From Linanthus parryae (taxonomy: Eukaryota > Streptophyta > Magnoliopsida > Ericales > Polemoniaceae), in the NCBI GenBank assembly GCA_023055425.1, contig JALGPY010000001.1, forward strand, positions 139,649,368 to 139,713,367: a stretch of DNA of 64,000 bases, given 5' to 3'. Position 1 is the first letter of the stretch; each line of letters begins with the position of its first letter. The translations under genes were made by a program, and so were the position numbers. The notes beneath the pieces are model-generated. The model saw only the letters and a list, made by a program, of their open reading frames with translations. It was not told where the DNA came from and made no database searches. Positions 42,597-55,415 of the stretch are shown here, one piece after another.

Positions 42597-45416
42597 TCAG
42601 GGATAGTACTTCTTAATCCAGCGCATGTTGACTGAACTCGGGGTTGAGGTTGTGCCGTGCAACCTTCGTATGCTGCAGTAGCCACTGTCAAAGACTTCTG
42701 TGACTTCGAAGGGTCCTTCCCAATTGGCTGCGAACTTTGGGTGAGTCGCTTCTCGCATACAATGGTCAGATGCGCGCAGGACCAAATCTCCAACTGCGAA
42801 ATCTCTTCGCTGGACCGTTTTATTGTAAGTGCGAGCGATTCTTTCTTTATACCGCTTGTTGGTCCTTTTGGCTTGTTCTCGCTTTTCCTCCAGCAAGACT
42901 AAGTCATGATCACGTTGATTTTCGTAGAGTGCGTGGAAGGCTAACCTTGCCGAATTGACTCTCACCTCCGCAGGTACCACAGCTTCGGCCCCATAACATA
43001 GTAGAAATGGCGAGGCCCCCGTGGGTGTCCTTGGAGAAGTTCGGTACGCCCATAGAGCTATGCTTAGGGAGTCGACCCACTTCTTGTGGTCGTCTGCGAC
43101 CATCTTGCTCAAAATCCTCAACAGCGTTTTGTTGGTCGCTTCGGCTTGTCCGTTCCCCTTCGGGTAATAAGGGGTAGAACATATCTGCCTGATATTGTAC
43201 TCCGCTAACTTCGCAGCTACCTGGCGATTAACAAAGGGAGTACCATTATCTGAAAGAATGGTGTTTGGGATTCCGAACCTGCATATAATGTTTTCTTGAA
43301 CGAAGTTGACCACAGCTAGCGCATTTGCCGTCTTGAGTGGTACCGCCTCCACCCATTTGGTGAATAGCTCAGTTGCAGTGAGAATAAAATGATTCCCGTG
43401 TGACGTTGGTCGGATGGGACCGATGAAGTCTAGAGCCCATGTGTGAAATGGCCATGGCGTCCCTAATGCATGTAGATCCACGGCGGGAGCGTGCACTAGG
43501 TTTCCTTTGAATTGACACTCCTGGTCGTACTTTGGTGCGGCAATCGACCTCCATCGTGGGCCAGAAATATCCAATTGAGAGGAGCTGCCTGCATAATTTC
43601 GCACCTCCTTGGTGTTCCACCTGATGAGAAAGGTCCATGACTTCTTGTGCTTCTCTGCCGTCTAGACATCGCAGCAAGTTGCCCTCGTGACCTCTTCGCC
43701 AAAGCAAGTTTTCCTGTACTACATATCGAGATGCTTTCCTCTTCAATTTCTCGGCTTCTTTTCTCGATTCAGGCACGGTGCCCTGAGTGAGAAAATCAAA
43801 GAGTGGCTTCCTCCAATCCGTGTCGTCATCAGTTAGAGCGATGAGTAAAGAATCTTTGATTAGTGCGCAACTCTCGCACTTCCCTTGTATCAGGGCTGCG
43901 GTTGTTGACATGTCTGGCCAATGAATGCCATATCTCTGAGCCTTTCGATAGATTGACACCTCGCTTTCTCCGCAAGCATGTTGGTGAATCTTTTCTAACA
44001 ATAGTTGTCCCTCTTGCTCGGAGACGCATCGCATGAGTATTCCGCCAGGACCCTTGTAGTAAAGGGTGTTGTCATGTATGCAGTACCCTTTTGTGAGTGC
44101 CCAGCTTCCACTGCTTGTGCCTTCCGCAATAGCTTGTAGGATTGCTTTTCTCCAATCCGTGTCATCCATGTGTTCGTCGTCGCACGCATCTTCTGTCAAT
44201 GCCGACGATGTTCGCACTTCAATGGAGATCCTTGCGGGACATTTGTCTGTGCTGACCTTAGATCCCAAGGTTGCTAAGGCGTCCGCATGCCTGTTGTCTG
44301 CTCGGGGCTTGTGCTCGTACCTCACATCGCAGAATTGCTGTACCAGCTTTTGTACTAGAGTCCGATAAGACAGAAGGTTAATCTCCTTCAAACCGTACTC
44401 GCCCGAGGCTTGCTTGACGATCAGCTTGGAGTCTCCCATGACCGTTAGATTGCTTACTTCCAAAGCTTTCGCCGCACGGAGCCCCGCGATGAGAGCCTCA
44501 TATTCCGCTTCATTGTTTGTGACTGCGAATTTGAGCTTTGCGGACATCTGTATGACCTCCCCATCCGGCTTGGTCAAGACTATCCCAATGCCTCCACCTT
44601 TCCTTGTTGACGAGCCGTCGAAGTGGAGCGTCCAATAGGGCACGTCGATTGCATAGATTTTAGGGCCTTCGAGTTCTTCTTCGATCACGGGCTCGTGGCT
44701 GTTGTCGGGGAACTGTGCCAACAGATCCGCTACCGCCTGCGACTTGATCGCTCGCGGTCTCACGCATGTGATATCATATTGAGAGATGGTCATGTACCAT
44801 TTCGCCAATCTCCCGCCAGGAGTAGTGTGAGTTAGCAGATATCGTATGGGATCGCTCTTGGTAACCACTACTACTTTATGCGACGCAAAGTAGTGTTTCA
44901 ATTTCTCTATTACGAAGAACAAAGCAAGGCAATGGCGCTCGATGTCTGTGTACCTTGATTCAGCAGGCTGCACGATGCGAGAGATGTAGTAGATAGGCCT
45001 TTCTTGGCCTTCGTACTCCTGAGCCAAGAGTGCTCCTATGGATCTCCTTGTTGATGTCAGATATAGCAGAAGCGGTGATCCCAGTTGAGGTGCGATCATT
45101 ATTTTTGAGGACGTCAGCAAATCCTTCAGCTTTTCGAATGCGGCTTCGTGCTCCGGAGCCCAGTTGTACACGGCGTCCTTCTTGAGAAGAGCACTAAAAC
45201 AGCAGGTGATTTCTGCAATCGCTGGGATGAATCTTCGCAGATATGATAGCTTTCCCAAGAATGTTTTCAAGGCACTCTGGTTATGGGGCGGAGTCATGCC
45301 AGTGATAGCTGACACTTTCGCAGGGTCGGGCTCGATCCCTTGGCGATGAACCACGCATCCCAAGAATTTCCCTGATGTTACCCCGAATGCGCACTTCATG
45401 GGATTCATCTTCAGCT
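42597..45416 (-). pseudogene. Pol of outer Tat element (truncated and frameshifted)
   Basis: Starts inside the RT just after the YVDD region (MNPMKCAFGVTSGKF) and runs through the degenerate RNase H, the second RNase H, both zinc modules and the integrase to the same C-terminus as the inner copy (MRWIKKYYP). A 5-bp deletion at about 43,525 removes the first Cys of the second zinc module and shifts the frame, splitting the protein into two open frames (45,408-43,369 and 43,604-42,597). The RT fingers and catalytic motif are missing because of the rearrangement at 45,417. Confidence 0.92.
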
Positions 45417-45732
45417 GAAAGTCTCAACTGCGAGCTCTTTCCGCACTTTGCTGGGCATGCGACCCTTGCCTTTATCCTTGACAGAAAGGGACCTCACCGA
45501 GGGAGAAGTTGGAGCACTTCTGGGGGAAGAAATTGTAATTCCCTTTTGCCTGGGCCTCTTCACTCTCGGCGCCGCAGTCGCTGGAGGGGACGGATCATCT
45601 CCGGGAGGAGACGAGGCCTGAGCATTGTCTATAAGCGAGTCAGCAAAAGCATTCATGACTGCGCGAATCTTGGTTTCGACCTCAGGGTCCATCCTCCATG
45701 CTAGCAGAAATGGCTGCTTTTGTCTTCTTGTC
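45417..45732 (-). other. Inverted fragment of antisense-gene exon 2 replacing part of gag-pol
   Basis: About 316 bp that encode, on the minus strand, exon 2 of the PMD-like gene (MDPEVETKIRAVMNAFADSL to VRKELAVETF). It lies between RT and protease sequences of the outer element and is inverted relative to its normal place. It replaces about 1.6 kb (inner equivalents about 27,290-28,918). The sequence is closer to the outer copy of the gene than to the inner one. The junctions share GAAAG (5 bp) and GTCTTCT (7 bp) with both partners. Confidence 0.88.
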
Positions 45733-45815
45733 GCTGGCAGAAAAGGTCATAATCTTTACTGTAGAGCGAGACGCCCTGATGACTTTCCCGTTGGATACTA
45801 CAAGATCCTCCTCGT
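45726..45815 (-). pseudogene. Gag-pro fragment of outer Tat element (left of insertion)
   Basis: About 85 bp matching inner 27,210-27,295 (VVSNG.VIRASRST.KIMTFSASD). It is separated from the rest of gag at 53,563 by the large-LTR element. Confidence 0.85.
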
Positions 45816-48800
45816 TGTAATACCCCGTATTTTAGTTGGGGGTTATTTAGTAATTTCGAGAAATATTTGAGAATTTTAAGAAATTTATATTTCAAAATTA
45901 TTCTTGGGTTCTTCTTACCCTTCAAGTATAAGGGTGTCATTGGGCATATATGATTATATAGAATTTCGTTTTGATTAGTTTTATAACCTTGGATAATACT
46001 ATACAAAATTTATTTTATATATTTGAGAGATACTTGTAGTTTTCTAAAAGTGAATTTTGACATTTATATACAATGTGGTTTATTTGAAATTATTTGGGAA
46101 TTTTCTAATTTATGAAAATTAACTTTTTTTGTATTACCTATTAATTGGAAATTATATTTTCACGAGCTTTATTCTGGGATTTTATACTTCAACACCATCC
46201 ATCAACTCATGTAATTGATACTTTCACCCAAGTACTCTCACCAATATTTTGGTCAATACCAATAAAATAGTGTCTCTTCATGACTACTCATATACACACA
46301 CACACACACACATATCCCTCAATAATTCACTACTACCTACCATCTTGTATGTGAATCTTCTTGTAGAATTCTTCACCACCAACCCCCACCATCAACCTCA
46401 TTTCATCAACCCTCATTTCATTTCACTTTCTCTCTTCAAGAATAGTCAAATACTCTCTCTTTTCTCTCCAAAAACTCCATTCCCGTTTTTGGAGGAAGAC
46501 CTTCACAAAACACCATCAAATCTTCATTTTCTAGCCTCCAATATATGAAAAACTTGATTCCAAGCTAGGTATAACCATGGAGGGAGTTATTCTACCATTC
46601 TACTCATGGATTGATGGCTAATTTCCCCCATTTCCTCACCATCTTCTTGAATATTGGGGTAACATCTCTTCTAGTCTTCAATTCATTCATGCATGTCCAT
46701 CTCTTGCTTTGATTGATGAAATTTCATCTTAGTTTTCTTCATTTCCATGCTTGATTCTTCATTTCCATGGTTAGATCATGTGATTGACCCCAAAATTTTG
46801 ACTATTTCATGAAACTCACACTAAAACTCATATGCACTTTGTAAATTTCTAGGTAGTTAAACTTGCATGTCAAGAACACTATGATAATTTGTGTCAAGAG
46901 CATATAAAAATCTTAATTCATGCTTAAAATGATGTTATTAGGGTGAAAATCAAGTCTTTATAAGTTGCATCTATCATTAGAACCATTCTTGTTGATTTTT
47001 GAAAAAATTACATGTTCATACAATCTGACCAGTTTGTGAAAAACGTATATTATCTCTAAATTTTGTCTCTGTGGAATTTTTAAATATTTCATATTCTGAA
47101 ACTAGACTCAAAGAGAGTCATTTTGAAAGAAAATTCAACTCCATAGCCTTTATGGTTAGGGAGATATGCTCATTTTAAGTTGCATGTTTTCTGAAACTCT
47201 GTTTTTGGACAAGTTTTGCTATTTTTGGTAAAAATCTCATTTCCAGAAACATATGGCACTCAATCTTTCTTGTGATAAAACTAGACACACAAGGGATTCA
47301 TTATAGAGAATATGGGCATTTTTAATATTCTCCAAGTAGTAGTAATTGGTCTTCAAAGTTGAAATTTTCTGCCAAACTTGTCTCTGCATAGCAGTGCTTG
47401 TTATTTTTGTAACTTGAGTTTTATAATAGCTATTCATGATTTTCTTGGTTTTTCTGAAAGTAGACACATGTAGGTTGATCATGAATTTATTTCAAAATTT
47501 TAGGAGATGTTTTTATATGGTTAACATGCCTCTACATTCAGAGCTACAATTCTATCCAGAATTGTAGATTCACATGTTTTACAAAACTTGAATTTTTGAA
47601 ATTTTAAGTGTATTGTTTGATTTATTTTGATAAGTGAACATCATTATATGTGCATTGGTGACATATAGGACTACTTTTCATGTAGGTTCGCATTTGTATT
47701 ATGCATGCGTAAATTAGTTGTAACGAGTACGCTATACGTGTAATTGTAGACCTCGACTTCGTAGGAGAGAGCGGTTGTCGTCGGAGTGCTAGGCTTAGTT
47801 TCTTGCTTTTGATTGTGCTTCATCTCAGTGGTAAGTACATATGTACGGCCTTTTCATATCAAAATATGCGTATGTGTTTGATGTTTCAAATGATTGTTTG
47901 TTATATGAAATAGTATGAGAATGCATGTTTTCCACTCGAAAGTTGTTAAACTATTTTATTCATCTCCATTGAGAACTCTCGGAAACTACTTGTGAAATTT
48001 TGATACTCTGATTCTGGTTATGTCACAGAGAAGAAATAAAATACCTCTAATAGACTTAGGACGATGTACAGAGTACTGTTATTAATGGGAGGCGTCAAGC
48101 GATCCTCCATTTTTTTATGGCTAAGACCATTGAAGCAATGCTTCTTATTATTGGATAGAACGTTAATGTTCACAAATCCGCCCCCGATGAGCTAAAATGT
48201 ATCAAGATATTGAGGCCAAGGGGTTTATAGAGCTATAGAGTGCTACTTATACTTGTAAGGGTCACTACGGTATAGGGGTGTCGACACTTAAGGCCTTTTA
48301 GCTAATGTTATGAGCGGGGTTGACGAATGGGCTCCCTTAACGCTCGGGTGAAATAGGGTTGATAGACCCTAGAAGGAACCCTTAGTGATTATTTCGTGAT
48401 CCCTCTGTCTACATCGATCCTGCTGGTGGCTCTAGACATGCCTCAGCTAAACTTAACGGTTAAATTGGAATTGAAAGAAAGTTTGATTACTCTATTGATG
48501 TTGTTTGTGGCTCTTGATTGCCTAATCTAATCAAATGATTTGAAATATTTGTCTAATTGTGATTTAATATCATTATCAGGTCAAATGGACTTGTTTATTG
48601 TTGATATTCTACTTGTTTAAGAATATGTTGACTACTTGTGGTTTATAAATGTTTTAAATATGATGGTTCTCGCTACGCGGTTACTCATAAATGTTCCGAA
48701 TTGTTCCAACTCTTTTGCTCATTGATTTTAAAATCTCTTTATTTTCTTCAACTCATGCTTCCGTGCCACTCGTTGCTTTACATGTCGTAGTGTGTATTTA

Positions 48801-49077
48801 CTCAGTTTTTACTGATCATTTTCTTCAAAACTGCGTCGGATTTTTCCATTTTAAAACCGCAGGTCATCAATCAAGGTGGGGGATGGAAAGCGTATCGAGA
48901 CGAAGAAGTTTATTTAAGTCAGATCACTTATTAGATCACAAACGTGTTGTTTTAAATTGTGCTTATTATCGAGATTTTGTTATGTACTTTGACCGAAATG
49001 TAAACCTAATAGTTAATAATCTACTTTTGGTTATCGATTGTCGCGTTAACCCTGAACCGAGATCCCGGGTCGTTTCA
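45816..49077 (+). repeat. 5' LTR of large-LTR element
   Basis: TGTAATACCCC to GGGTCGTTTCA. Contains an (AC)n microsatellite at about 46,272-46,292. Small open frames inside it (for example 46,249-46,548) occur identically in the other LTR and have no recognisable domain. Confidence 0.95.
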
Positions 49078-49079
49078 GA

Positions 49080-49091
49080 TGGTATCAGAGC
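49080..49091 (+). other. Primer-binding site of large-LTR element
   Basis: TGGTATCAGAGC two bases after the LTR, complementary to the 3' end of plant initiator Met tRNA. Confidence 0.9.
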
Positions 49092-50279
49092 ATCGGTTCT
49101 CCGGTTAAAGTGACTTTTCGATTTCCATTAGTAGAGGATAAGAAAGATAAAACGTTTTCAAAACTTTAAATTGACTAGGATAACTTAATTGCAAAATAAA
49201 TAAGGTAATCAAGCCGTCGGGGAGTTTGGGTACTTAAGTATTCTTGAACTCGATTTGTACCTTACGTGTTAAGTGACTGTTAACTGCTTATGTGATCAAT
49301 GCGAAACGACTTGCTTATTTATATGTTTGCTATCCATTGAGCATATTTGCTTACTCTATAGAAATGATTTATCATTGTCGTGTGATCCGTATCCGCGTTC
49401 GCTTTATTGGTTATGTTATTTTGTCGACGAGAGAGTAACGACGCTTTGACTTAGAAGAGCATGAGACCACTCGTTTCATACATTTGAGTGCGACTTTTAA
49501 GATAATACCTTATTTTGTTTCATTTTGAGTTAATTCGACTTGGTCGTTTCCAAAATTAGAAAGTTTTGACCCAAAAAAAAAAGAAAGGTAATATATATTT
49601 TTTTTTAAAAAAGATAGTTTTGGAAAAAAAAATGTTGGGTGTCGAGATACCAAATGCCAAGTGATGTGTACCACTTTGTTTAGCAGTCCGCTGGCGTGAC
49701 TCTTAGTACGACGGTACTATGAGTTGTACCCGCTGTGTAGACTAAGTTGGAACATTTGAAACACATTCGAGTTGTGATGGATAGACACGTTGTGTGACGA
49801 CACATAGTGTTCTTTTCTCCCTCGTATACGTGGAACACTTGAGGTGATTGGTTTATCAAACCCTACACAGGTAAGACAACATTTTTAGTGCGGATGAGTC
49901 CAGTAAAATGACATGTTAGTTGCGATCAAAGTATTTTGTGTCTATAAATTTCAAGATTTGTTTAAACGGTAGAAAATTTTCGAATCGCCTTGTAAACGTG
50001 ATAACTAGTATGTTGGTCTAAACCTTTCAAAATTTAGTGCCGACCTTTTACTTGAGCTAATTGTGTTTGAATCCCTACTATTGATACGAGTGAGTATAGA
50101 CCTTACCGACCGAGTGCTCGTTCTCGTTAATTTAAGTGTTGCATGTGCATTAGCCTTGCATAAAACTTGCATGTGCATTAGCATTGCATACAACTCTCTT
50201 GTGCATTAGTTGCATTCTCGTGAAGCATGTTCGTAGTTTCACTCAAAAGTTTTCTTAAGCTTCGGGGACGAAGCTTCAT
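49092..50279 (+). other. Non-coding interior of large-LTR element
   Basis: No gag, pol or other domain on either strand; A-rich tracts at about 49,572-49,632. Near the right end, AAGCTTC-GGGGAC-GAAGCTT (50,257-50,276) is a perfect 7-bp-stem hairpin. Confidence 0.8.
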
Positions 50280-50295
50280 TTTAAGGGGGATATAA
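50280..50295 (+). other. Polypurine tract of large-LTR element
   Basis: TTTAAGGGGGATATAA directly before the 3' LTR. Confidence 0.8.
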
Positions 50296-53200
50296 TGTAA
50301 TACCCCGTATTTTAGTTGGGGGTTATTTAGTAATTTCGAGAAATATTTGAGAATTTTAAGAAATTTATATTTCAAAATTATTCTTGGGTTCTTCTTACCC
50401 TTCAAGTATAAGGGTGTCATTGGGCATATATGATTATATAGAATTTCGTTTTGATTAGTTTTATAACCTTGGATAATACTATACAAAATTTATTTTATAT
50501 ATTTGAGAGATACTTGTAGTTTTCTAAAAGTGAATTTTGACATTTATATACAATGTGGTTTATTTGAAATTATTTGGGAATTTTCTAATTTATGAAAATT
50601 AACTTTTTTTGTATTACCTATTAATTGGAAATTATATTTTCACGAGCTTTATTCTGGGATTTTATACTTCAACACCATCCATCAACTCATGTAATTGATA
50701 CTTTCACCCAAGTACTCTCACCAATATTTTGGTCAATACCAATAAAATAGTGTCTCTTCATGACTACTCATATACACACACACACACACACATATCCCTC
50801 AATAATTCACTACTACCTACCATCTTGTATGTGAATCTTCTTGTAGAATTCTTCACCACCAACCCCCACCATCAACCTCATTTCATCAACCCTCATTTCA
50901 TTTCACTTTCTCTCTTCAAGAATAGTCAAATACTCTCTCTTTTCTCTCCAAAAACTCCATTCCCGTTTTTGGAGGAAGACCTTCACAAAACACCATCAAA
51001 TCTTCATTTTCTAGCCTCCAATATATGAAAAACTTGATTCCAAGCTAGGTATAACCATGGAGGGAGTTATTCTACCATTCTACTCATGGATTGATGGCTA
51101 ATTTCCCCCATTTCCTCACCATCTTCTTGAATATTGGGGTAACATCTCTTCTAGTCTTCAATTCATTCATGCATGTCCATCTCTTGCTTTGATTGATGAA
51201 ATTTCATCTTAGTTTTCTTCATTTCCATGCTTGATTCTTCATTTCCATGGTTAGATCATGTGATTGACCCCAAAATTTTGACTATTTCATGAAACTCACA
51301 CTAAAACTCATATGCACTTTGTAAATTTCTAGGTAGTTAAACTTGCATGTCAAGAACACTATGATAATTTGTGTCAAGAGCATATAAAAATCTTAATTCA
51401 TGCTTAAAATGATGTTATTAGGGTGAAAATCAAGTCTTTATAAGTTGCATCTATCATTAGAACCATTCTTGTTGATTTTTGAAAAAATTACATGTTCATA
51501 CAATCTGACCAGTTTGTGAAAAACGTATATTATCTCTAAATTTTGTCTCTGTGGAATTTTTAAATATTTCATATTCTGAAACTAGACTCAAAGAGAGTCA
51601 TTTTGAAAGAAAATTCAACTCCATAGCCTTTATGGTTAGGGAGATATGCTCATTTTAAGTTGCATGTTTTCTGAAACTCTGTTTTTGGACAAGTTTTGCT
51701 ATTTTTGGTAAAAATCTCATTTCCAGAAACATATGGCACTCAATCTTTCTTGTGATAAAACTAGACACACAAGGGATTCATTATAGAGAATATGGGCATT
51801 TTTAATATTCTCCAAGTAGTAGTAATTGGTCTTCAAAGTTGAAATTTTCTGCCAAACTTGTCTCTGCATAGCAGTGCTTGTTATTTTTGTAACTTGAGTT
51901 TTATAATAGCTATTCATGATTTTCTTGGTTTTTCTGAAAGTAGACACATGTAGGTTGATCATGAATTTATTTCAAAATTTTAGGAGATGTTTTTATATGG
52001 TTAACATGCCTCTACATTCAGAGCTACAATTCTATCCAGAATTGTAGATTCACATGTTTTACAAAACTTGAATTTTTGAAATTTTAAGTGTATTGTTTGA
52101 TTTATTTTGATAAGTGAACATCATTATATGTGCATTGGTGACATATAGGACTACTTTTCATGTAGGTTCGCATTTGTATTATGCATGCGTAAATTAGTTG
52201 TAACGAGTACGCTATACGTGTAATTGTAGACCTCGACTTCGTAGGAGAGAGCGGTTGTCGTCGGAGTGCTAGGCTTAGTTTCTTGCTTTTGATTGTGCTT
52301 CATCTCAGTGGTAAGTACATATGTACGGCCTTTTCATATCAAAATATGCGTATGTGTTTGATGTTTCAAATGATTGTTTGTTATATGAAATAGTATGAGA
52401 ATGCATGTTTTCCACTCGAAAGTTGTTAAACTATTTTATTCATCTCCATTGAGAACTCTCGGAAACTACTTGTGAAATTTTGATACTCTGATTCTGGTTA
52501 TGTCACAGAGAAGAAATAAAATACCTCTAATAGACTTAGGACGATGTACAGAGTACTGTTATTAATGGGAGGCGTCAAGCGATCCTCCATTTTTTTATGG
52601 CTAAGACCATTGAAGCAATGCTTCTTATTATTGGATAGAACGTTAATGTTCACAAATCCGCCCCCGATGAGCTAAAATGTATCAAGATATTGAGGCCAAG
52701 GGGTTTATAGAGCTATAGAGTGCTACTTATACTTGTAAGGGTCACTACGGTATAGGGGTGTCGACACTTAAGGCCTTTTAGCTAATGTTATGAGCGGGGT
52801 TGACGAATGGGCTCCCTTAACGCTCGGGTGAAATAGGGTTGATAGACCCTAGAAGGAACCCTTAGTGATTATTTCGTGATCCCTCTGTCTACATCGATCC
52901 TGCTGGTGGCTCTAGACATGCCTCAGCTAAACTTAACGGTTAAATTGGAATTGAAAGAAAGTTTGATTACTCTATTGATGTTGTTTGTGGCTCTTGATTG
53001 CCTAATCTAATCAAATGATTTGAAATATTTGTCTAATTGTGATTTAATATCATTATCAGGTCAAATGGACTTGTTTATTGTTGATATTCTACTTGTTTAA
53101 GAATATGTTGACTACTTGTGGTTTATAAATGTTTTAAATATGATGGTTCTCGCTACGCGGTTACTCATAAATGTTCCGAATTGTTCCAACTCTTTTGCTC

Positions 53201-53557
53201 ATTGATTTTAAAATCTCTTTATTTTCTTCAACTCATGCTTCCGTGCCACTCGTTGCTTTACATGTCGTAGTGTGTATTTACTCAGTTTTTACTGATCATT
53301 TTCTTCAAAACTGCGTCGGATTTTTCCATTTTAAAACCGCAGGTCATCAATCAAGGTGGGGGATGGAAAGCGTATCGAGACGAAGAAGTTTATTTAAGTC
53401 AGATCACTTATTAGATCACAAACGTGTTGTTTTAAATTGTGCTTATTATCGAGATTTTGTTATGTACTTTGACCGAAATGTAAACCTAATAGTTAATAAT
53501 CTACTTTTGGTTATCGATTGTCGCGTTAACCCTGAACCGAGATCCCGGGTCGTTTCA
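50296..53557 (+). repeat. 3' LTR of large-LTR element
   Basis: Same length as, and apparently identical to, 45,816-49,077. Confidence 0.95.
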
Positions 53558-53562
53558 CTCGT

Positions 53563-55375
53563 AGTCCTCCGCTATTCTCAAGATCGCTTTCGTCATATCT
53601 GTCCGGCACTTCTCAGAGAAGTTCATCTCGTCGAAGAATCTGCTAAAGCCGTGCGACCCCTTCATCCGATCGGCACGTTCGTCTTCTGTGTCCATACTGT
53701 AGTCCTCGTCATTGTGGACCTCGGCGATGATGGGTCGACCGTCCTCTGCGACCTCCTCCAAGTCGACGATTGAGATCATGGCAACCTCCTTGCCTTTTGA
53801 TTCTTGCTCCGCGTGGGCAGGAAGCGGATTGTTGCGCACATCCTTCCTGCGATCGGTGACGATCAGCTCGCCGTTCTTCATCTTCTGGTCGAATGTGAAC
53901 CTGAGCTTTTTACATTCCGCTGTGGGGTGCATGACCTTGCCGTGGTACTCGCACCACTTAGGGTCCCTCACCATCTCCTTAGAGGGTATCTTCCCGAGCG
54001 GTGGCAGGACACCGTCCTTGCGCCACTGTCTGCAAAGGTCGCTTGCCTCCTCTACCGAGCATGGTAGGGGTGGTACGTCGAAGTTCACAACCTTCGCTTG
54101 CTTCTGGGGTGAAACTGTATTAACCTCAGCTTCGCGTCCCCTCTTGTAACTGAATCTCCCGATCTTGTAGGTGGCGCCGCTCGAAGATCGCTCCGGAGCG
54201 TTCTTCTTTTTCTGCCTCTCGACTATAGGCTCAATGTTCTTCGTGCATTCGATTAGCTTTGAAAACGTAGGTGTTTGCAAATTGATGAGCATACCTTTGT
54301 ATTCATCTCGCATGCACTGCAGGCATATCTCTACGAGCCGGCTCTCGAGCATTGGATCTTTGCACTCCAAGGACTTCGCCCTGAATTTCTTGATGAAAGT
54401 AATCCCATCCTCCTCGCGCTTCTGGTACATCCGCGAGAGATGGATCATTGTCACCTTTTCTTTCATCTGGAAGAACTTGGTGTAGAACTTCTGGACCATG
54501 TCGTCCCAAGTCTTCACAGATCCAGCTTCCAACGTTCGGTACCACTTGTACGCTACGTTCCCTAAGGATTTCGGGAACTCTCGCATCAGCAGTTTGGGAT
54601 CAGCTCCGTAAGGCCCCATGACATCAATGAAACGCATGACATGCTCATGAGCGTTTCCGTTGACATCCTCGAACTTGTCCCATTTAGGAGCCTTGTAACC
54701 CGCCGGGTTAGGCATGAGATAGATCTCTCGTGGAATAGGTGGATCGTTGTCTAACTTCGGGATAATGGTATCCGCGAATGACTGATGAGCCAGAATAGTG
54801 TCCATGCGCTTCTGCAGAGATGTCATGCACTCTAGAATGCTTCCTTCGGTAGCTGAAGGAGGGGTTGCCGCAGGCGGGGGCGACATATACGCCGTCGAAG
54901 GATTGGGGACATATGGACTACTCGCATTGCCCCAGATCGCCGTTGGAGGAGGCAAAGGGTACTGCAGAGTCGGGTTAGACGCCAAAGCCGAGGTCTGAGG
55001 AGTATGAGCAGCGAGAGGCAACATCTGAGCTGTTGACCCCTGAATCGAAGGCAGCTGCGTAGTCGCTGGTGGAGTCTGCAGATTGGGGTTGGGAGGTGTG
55101 GTTGACACTCCCAGTCCCGGAGCAGTAGGGGCTCCTCCTCCTTGAGGGACGGCGGTGGATGATGAAGGATTTGGCGCAAGGGTGCCCAGAACGGCCAAGA
55201 TCCGTTCCAATTGCGCGGACTGAGCTTTGAGAGCTTTCACCTGACTTTGGACAGTGGCGTCCAAAGACTCTAGCGTCGGTGTCTCGCCGGGAGTGGTAGG
55301 AGTACGGCGGGTTTCCTCTCCCGAGGCGGTTTCGGTGGAAGGCGATCTGTTGCTAATATCATCCTCCTGAGACAT
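53563..55375 (-). pseudogene. Gag of outer Tat element (interrupted)
   Basis: From ATG 55,375 (MSQEDDISNRS) the frame is open for about 604 codons until the large-LTR insertion at 53,562. It has the same plan as inner gag: Pro-rich N-terminus, gag core (FPKSLGNVAYKWYRTLE), WCEYHGKVMHPTAEC knuckle and the acidic DTEDERADRMKG region. It resumes for about 85 bp at 45,815 and is then lost to the rearrangement. Apart from the insertion no stop is seen in this part. Confidence 0.9.
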
Positions 55376-55393
55376 GGTTGCTTTTGTTGGTAA

Positions 55394-55412
55394 GTTCACG
55401 TCGGGTTCACCA
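55394..55412 (-). other. Primer-binding site of outer Tat element
   Basis: Reverse complement of the 19-base site at 25,355-25,373, three bases from the LTR. Confidence 0.75.
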
Positions 55413-55415
55413 AAA

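Larger units (their letters stand above)
45816..53557 (+). mobile_element. Large-LTR non-autonomous Ty3/gypsy-type element
   Basis: 7,742 bp. Two LTRs of 3,262 bp (45,816-49,077 and 50,296-53,557) flank an interior of only 1,218 bp. Target duplication CTCGT at 45,811-45,815 and 53,558-53,562. A Met-initiator-type primer-binding site and a polypurine tract are in place, but no gag or pol domain is found. The LTR start TGTAATACCCCG and the sequence before the polypurine tract resemble plant chromoviruses, which is an inference. The LTRs are collinear at an offset of exactly 4,480 bp, and I found no mismatch between them. Confidence 0.95.

Noticed and set aside
46249..46548. 99-codon frame repeated at 50,729-51,028
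   Set aside because: It lies in both LTRs, so duplication is trivial. It includes an AC microsatellite and low-complexity sequence and has no domain.
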